From Datisca glomerata (Eukaryota; Streptophyta; Magnoliopsida; Cucurbitales; Datiscaceae): a DNA stretch of 64,000 bases. Shown here piece after piece: positions 59,601 through 64,000 of this stretch. The DNA lies in NCBI GenBank assembly GCA_003255025.1, contig QANY01002498.1:310001-374000 (forward strand), read 5' to 3'. The notes beneath the pieces are model-generated. The model had not been told where the DNA came from. It saw only the letters and a list, made by a program, of their open reading frames with translations, and searched no databases. The first letter of the stretch is position 1. Every line of letters begins with the position of its first letter. Made by a program: the position numbers and the translations under genes.

Positions 59601-62325
59601 GGGGGGACACGGCTGTCAAACATCAGAGCAAGAGCCCTTTCTATGATATGTGTCTATGCTTCCTTTCTGTGACCACATTTGTGAGGTATATGGGTAGGAG
59701 AACTGATAAAAAATTCCATAAACGAGCTTTGAAATAACTCATCCCGGAATGGGTGTTATGGCAAAGAACAAGAAGAAGACAAAAGGAGAAATTTGTCCAA
59801 TAGTCACAAATGGTGCCTCCGCAGGTTGACATCCAATCCAACCTAGTAGTAAGAAGAATTTTGAAAAGGGATAAGGCTGCAAGAAGAAATAGAGAGGAAG
59901 CTCCACCGAAAGAAGAAGAGGAAAAAAGACTCGAGTTCTTGAAAATGTTTCAAGAGGGAGTTCCATAGGAAGAGGAAAATTAAGAAAAAGAGAAAAAAAG
60001 GCTCTCGCTCGAACCCTCTGCCGAGCTTAACCCTGCCTACATTTCCTTTTGAAGGGGGCCAAAGAAATGTCTCCACCTGCTGCCAACAGTCTTTCTTTGG
60101 AATTTGACTGAACGAGTCTCTTCTATTACTGATTTAGCTACCTTCTTTCATAACCTTAGTAGCGAGTATCTTATAAGGGGAGCAGGCGGTGAGATTCCTG
60201 TTATAATAGTTGGCTTGACTTTTATGGCAGCTGCAAAGAAAAAGAAAGGAGACCACGATGTGCACACTTACTTCAGGTACGCAGTAACTTGCTCAGAACA
60301 ATGGGAAATTAGTCTCATAGTTCCCTGTTCAGATTCCCGATTATTAGTAAGGCAAGCGGGAAACGTTCTATGCTAAGGCCAATTTTGCTACTTTAATTCC
60401 AGAGTATAGGCTACTCATCGAACTGAACGTCTAACCTTTTCGCATTTGAAGGTAGACTAATGTTTAACACCTCCTGCTTTCATAGAGATGTTTTCTTCTC
60501 TGACCGTTGGGGATTACCCATATATCGATGAATAACCGTGAAGTTCAACAATATTTTAAGAGGCGGGAGTCGACTGACTGACAAGAAACTGACAGAAGGG
60601 GAAAAGAGGATGGAAAGGACTTCGCTAATCAGAATAAGGTTGGTCTCACGGGTTAGTTGGTCCTCCATTCATTTGATCGGAGGTGTGGATAACGAGGCCA
60701 CCTTCACAACTTTCTCCCCTCTGTCCCTATCTTGTAGTAAGGTAGGGAAGTTTGCTTGACTTGCACAATAAAGGTAATGGAATCAGGGTCATGAGAAGAT
60801 TGAACTGAGATGAGGTAAACTCAATGTTTTGGGGAAAACTTTTTATAAGATAAGACAAAAATCCTTCAACAGGATAAGAAAGGAAGTCTTTGGCTAGGGG
60901 GTCACCTTGCACCCGGTGGATAGGAAACGAAGAGCCAACCGGTGGTGGGGGAAAGACCTTATTCCTTGATTAGAGGGAGTTGATTAGGATAAATCGCTCT
61001 TCATTCACTCCGCTGGGTAGTGGAGAGCGCGCTGGAGGAAGAGTGAATTACCGAATACTACCTTCTTTCTTTGGAATGAAGAAAGTCCATACGCCTAGAT
61101 TAGCGACTTCTGGTTTAGGAAGATGCCCCCTTCTCCGCATAGGGAAATTGGCCTAGATCTGAATACACCCATCCATATCTTTGTCCTGCCACCCCACTCC
61201 CTGCCCCAGCTTCTTTTTTTCGCATGCCACACCCGTCACTTTGAAAGAAAGGAGGAAACGAGCTTTTCACTCATGAAAGAAGTCACCACTCGGGCGAGAG
61301 CACGGCTGGCTTCCTGGTAAGATGAAGGGTCTTCCCCAAAAGAAGAGATTAGTACTGTAAAAGAAGGAAACTCAGCTCATTAGTCTCAAAAGCAGAAAGC
61401 AAGGCAGGGAAGCTAATTGCGACAGTCAAGGCAGGTAGGCTAGTCAGGCAGACAAGAAAGACATGTCAAGTAAGTTAAAAAATGCTAGTAGTCACAGCTG
61501 AAAGAAAAAGAAAGAGGAAGACAGCCATAAAGCCATGAAAGCCTTCCACTTGCGATTATCTTTACAGAAGCACTTCGTTCACTCCACTTGAACGAACCAA
61601 AGGACACAGCACAAGCAGAAGTGTACCGCCCTCGATCAAACTAGAAATTTCATAAGAGAAGAAAGATCGTAGCGTAGAAAAGAAAGGTAACTTGCTTACT
61701 TAGTGCTTGTGCTAAGGAGAAAGAGTTTTGATTCGAGGCGGATCCCTTGCCTTTACTAGTTGAGTGAACAAAGAAAAAATATTTCTCGTTCTTTTATTTA
61801 AGGTTAACACACTCTAAAGAAAAAGCGTCCGTTCATGTCAGGAATATAGGCCTTTGATGTAGTTGTAATAAGTTTTCTTTTTCTAATGGGGTGCGCGCAC
61901 TTCTAAGGGAGGGAATATCGCGAGTGGTAAGGCTAAATATTTGGGGCCTTTTCCACTTCTTTGCAAGCCAAAACAACAAAAAGCATTCCCTTCTCATCCC
62001 CATCCCCCCTGTCTACTTTTCCTCTCTCCTTTTGTGTGAGCTTCTACCCCGGCTTTTCATTCCAAAAACTGGCGAGTCATTTTTTTTTTTGCCAAATGAT
62101 GACCTAAGAAGGACGCTTGCGGGCGAGTTTATACTCTCCCGATAGGTGAATGCTTTACTGGTAAATCAAATATACTAATAATGTAGGCACACATTGGTAC
62201 AGTTCTGTAAATAAAAGATGTCACATCCGGTTGAGTTGTCGCAATCAGTCTTTCTCTTCCTGGTAGCAGTACGAATAGAAGATCCAACATGACTTTATTA
62301 AGCCTTAAGCCACCTCGAATGGCAT
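59601..62325. other. Mitochondrial-type spacer, no gene recognised
   Basis: Open frames such as 60104-60376 (plus, 90 codons) and 61891-62145 (plus, 84 codons) match no mitochondrial gene I know. No exon of nad, cox, atp, cob or ccm genes was recognised. Confidence 0.4.
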
Positions 62326-62361
62326 GAGCTGCATGCAGGGAGACCCGCATGTACGGTTTTT
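62326..62361 (+). ncRNA. Group II intron domain V
   Basis: GAGCTGCATGC, loop AGGGAGACCC, then GCATGTACGGTTTTT folds as the domain V hairpin of plant mitochondrial group II introns (usual form GAGCCGTATGC...GCATGTACGGTTC). It is preceded by CCACCTCGAATGGCATG and followed by a domain VI-like stretch (GGGGGATCTAGTCGAAAGAC). Several paired positions have changed (C to T, T to C). The downstream exon was not recognised, so the parent intron is unknown. Confidence 0.75.
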
Positions 62362-62456
62362 AGGGGGATCTAGTCGAAAGACCGGCCGACGCCCACCCGA
62401 CTAGAGAGACTGAGAAATTAATAGAGTACAAAACTTGTCAAGCTTTACCTTGTTCT

Positions 62457-62635
62457 GATCATTCAGAGGGTGATCGCGGAGTCATTGAATGAAGTCCTAC
62501 TGAGGGCTTGCGTGGATGCGGCATTGCGATCACGGGCTTGGACGTCACTTCTTCATTTCTCTACTTTTTGGATGAGGGCTCTTCCCTGAACGGAGGACTT
62601 CATTCAGTGACTCTGCCATCGCCCTCTGAACGATC
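62457..62635. repeat. Imperfect inverted repeat, 41 bp arms
   Basis: The arm 62457-62497 (starts GATCATTCAGAGGGTGATCG) is complementary to 62595-62635 with about five mismatches. Loop 97 bp. Confidence 0.85.
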
Positions 62636-63312
62636 ATTTTTAAATGCTAAACTATTGATCCTAAGAAGCATTGAATTAGACCCCTTGGGAAAGCCTTAAA
62701 GGCATTCTACTGGTGCTATTGCTGCTACACCTCTCCTCTTCACTAGCTGCCCTATTTATTCACTTAGCTACTTTCCTCAGGTATTCCCACAACAGCGGAT
62801 AAAACAAGAGTGGATGGTAGCATCGATTGCGGTTGCCGCTCTATCTATTCTGTTAGTTCCATAGTCGCGCTTCCTACTAGTCGGATAGGAGCAACTAACT
62901 ACCTAGCTACCTGTCTTGATCGATCTAATCTATTCTTACCTTTCCTTTCTTGCTCTAAACCAACAGGAGCTACTTGCCTAAGGTAGTTGATTACAGAACA
63001 GAACCAATCGTAGCAATATAAAGCTACCTGAATCAAAGTGCTCCCTGCTTAGCGCATGCTACATTGGACCCCTAGATTATGAAGAAGGTGTCCCCTATAC
63101 AGGACCGGAATCTCCATCCCAATTTAGAACCACTAAAGTGATTATCAATGGTTGGTGGAGCTCAAGCTCTTGCTTCTTGGTCACCACAGAAGCAGAACCA
63201 AAGTGAGCAGGGCTCACAGTACCCTTTAGCTGCCAGTGCGCCTTTCTTTGGGTCGCTACGCTCGGGGTCAACGGTAATATGTCACCCTGCTTTAATGAGA
63301 GTACTCTTTCCA
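62636..63312. other. Mitochondrial-type spacer, no gene recognised
   Basis: No conserved gene. The short open frames on both strands near 63095-63333 are not supported. Confidence 0.35.
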
Positions 63313-63359
63313 TTAGGAGCTTCCCCCAGCTGAGCTAGAATACTTACCTAATGAAACTA

Positions 63360-63680
63360 ATATAGTATAAACGTAAGAACCAATAATAAAGAATATAAAA
63401 AAAGTCTCAAATTCATATAGCAAGCATTTGTGAGAACGCGCAGCCCTCTTCGAGTAACTTACCATGAATCTTCGATAATAGTTCACGAGCCCTAAAAATG
63501 AGATTAGCTCACTCACCTTGGTAGGTGCTTGCCACTCCTCGATGGCTCTGATGCCCATCCAATGCCCTAGGAATATGATCTCCATCTGTCCAAAGGAGCA
63601 TTTCTCCGTCTTTACATAGAGGTTCCGTCTTTACATATAGGTTCTTCTTCCTCAATACCTTACGGTCCGGAGGTGGCTAA
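63360..63680 (-). pseudogene. Ty3/gypsy RT-RNase H junction scrap
   Basis: The minus strand reads KCSFGQMEIIFLGHWMGI, then IEEWQAPTKVSELISFLGLV and NYYRRFMVSYSKRAA, the well-known gypsy stretch between RT and RNase H (KC.F....FLGH...PT..ELRSFLGL.NYYRRFI). The frame is then lost. A 20-22 bp tandem duplication (TATGTAAAGACGGA twice) lies at 63605-63645. Confidence 0.85.
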
Positions 63681-64000
63681 CGTGGTCATTTAACGAATAG
63701 CTATACAGCCATTTCTCTTTAGACAAACGGAACAGTTCCAGTGCGCCTTTCTTTAAAGAGAGCTTAAAGTGTGTCCGAGGATTTGTCATCTGATCAGGAT
63801 ACACTAAAAATTAATTATAAAGGATAAGACACCAAAACCTAGGCCAAAGCTGGAAACAAAGTAGACGCGAAGAAGCCTAGGCTAGAAAGAAAGAGAGAGA
63901 AGAAAGGCGCACTGGAACTGTCTACTAAAAGAGCCTTCACTGCCCGCCCGACCTCTATCTTTAATCTTAAGTAAAGTGAAGTCAAATCAATGAAGTGAAC

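Larger units (their letters stand above)
55617..64000. other. Plant mitochondrial DNA tract (probable NUMT)
   Basis: From about 55617 the sequence becomes GC-richer and typical of plant mitochondrial spacer DNA, continuing to the window end. Markers: intact trnY(GUA), rpl5 and rps14 pseudogenes in the native rpl5-rps14 order, a group II intron domain V, a group II-type RT fragment, and copia and gypsy scraps. The left neighbour is a nuclear copia element. No intact mitochondrial protein gene is present. Confidence 0.85.

Noticed and set aside
60104..60376. 90-codon frame in mitochondrial-type DNA
   Set aside because: No match to any mitochondrial gene known to me; kept as spacer.

Overview
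This is nuclear DNA of a flowering plant, most likely a eudicot. It is AT-rich and intron-bearing, and it carries only two convincing host protein genes in 64 kb: a proline-rich membrane protein of the TED7 type (14.7-16.4 kb, plus strand) and an intronless RING-H2 ubiquitin ligase of the ATL6/ATL31 type (40.3-41.5 kb, minus strand). Almost everything else is transposable elements in several layers, captured scraps of host genes, and at the right end a long tract of plant mitochondrial DNA. No bacterial-type operons, CRISPR arrays or intact viral genomes were seen.

Layout. 0-1.9 kb: decayed Ty1/copia pol (+). 2.8-3.0 kb: an orphan exon resembling VPS41. 4.9 kb: a lone CACTA-type terminus. 5.66-8.38 kb: a complete PIF/Harbinger element with a decayed transposase, inverted ends and TTA target duplication. 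8.52-14.21 kb: a hAT-like element with an 8 bp target duplication (7/8), split by a full-length copia element (9.295-13.752 kb, two LTRs, perfect ACTTC duplication). 14.7-16.4 kb: TED7-like gene with a frame problem at its start. 16.4-21.1 kb: a retroelement-like segment coding a PF04195-like protein and holding a 28 bp-period minisatellite. 21.3-23.5 kb: short duplications around a spliced fragment of the plastid methyltransferase MENG. 23.5-28 kb: decayed copia (-) and one copy of a large non-coding LTR element.

28-39.3 kb: AT-rich repeat DNA, then a minus-strand copia element into which two other elements have jumped: a non-autonomous CACTA element (31.352-33.300 kb, TSD GAG) in the protease region and a 4.7 kb non-coding LTR element (33.646-38.376 kb, 10 bp flanking repeat) in gag. 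40.3-41.5 kb: ATL gene. 43.5-45 kb: AT-rich repeats and a possible Helitron-like unit. 46.4-53.7 kb: two LINE copies of one family in opposite orientation around a CACTA TNP2 transposase relic, then a second LINE. 54-55.6 kb: copia RT/RNase H and 3' LTR (-).

55.6-64 kb: base composition changes abruptly and the sequence looks like plant mitochondrial DNA: intact trnY(GUA), the rpl5-rps14 pair as pseudogenes on the minus strand, a group II intron domain V, a group II-type reverse transcriptase fragment, and copia and gypsy scraps such as plant mitochondria often carry. Because the left border abuts a nuclear copia element, the simplest reading is a nuclear insertion of mitochondrial DNA (NUMT) of at least 8.4 kb running off the window; an assembly join remains possible. 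Products of the two host genes are unrelated in pathway; the window mainly records nested transposition.
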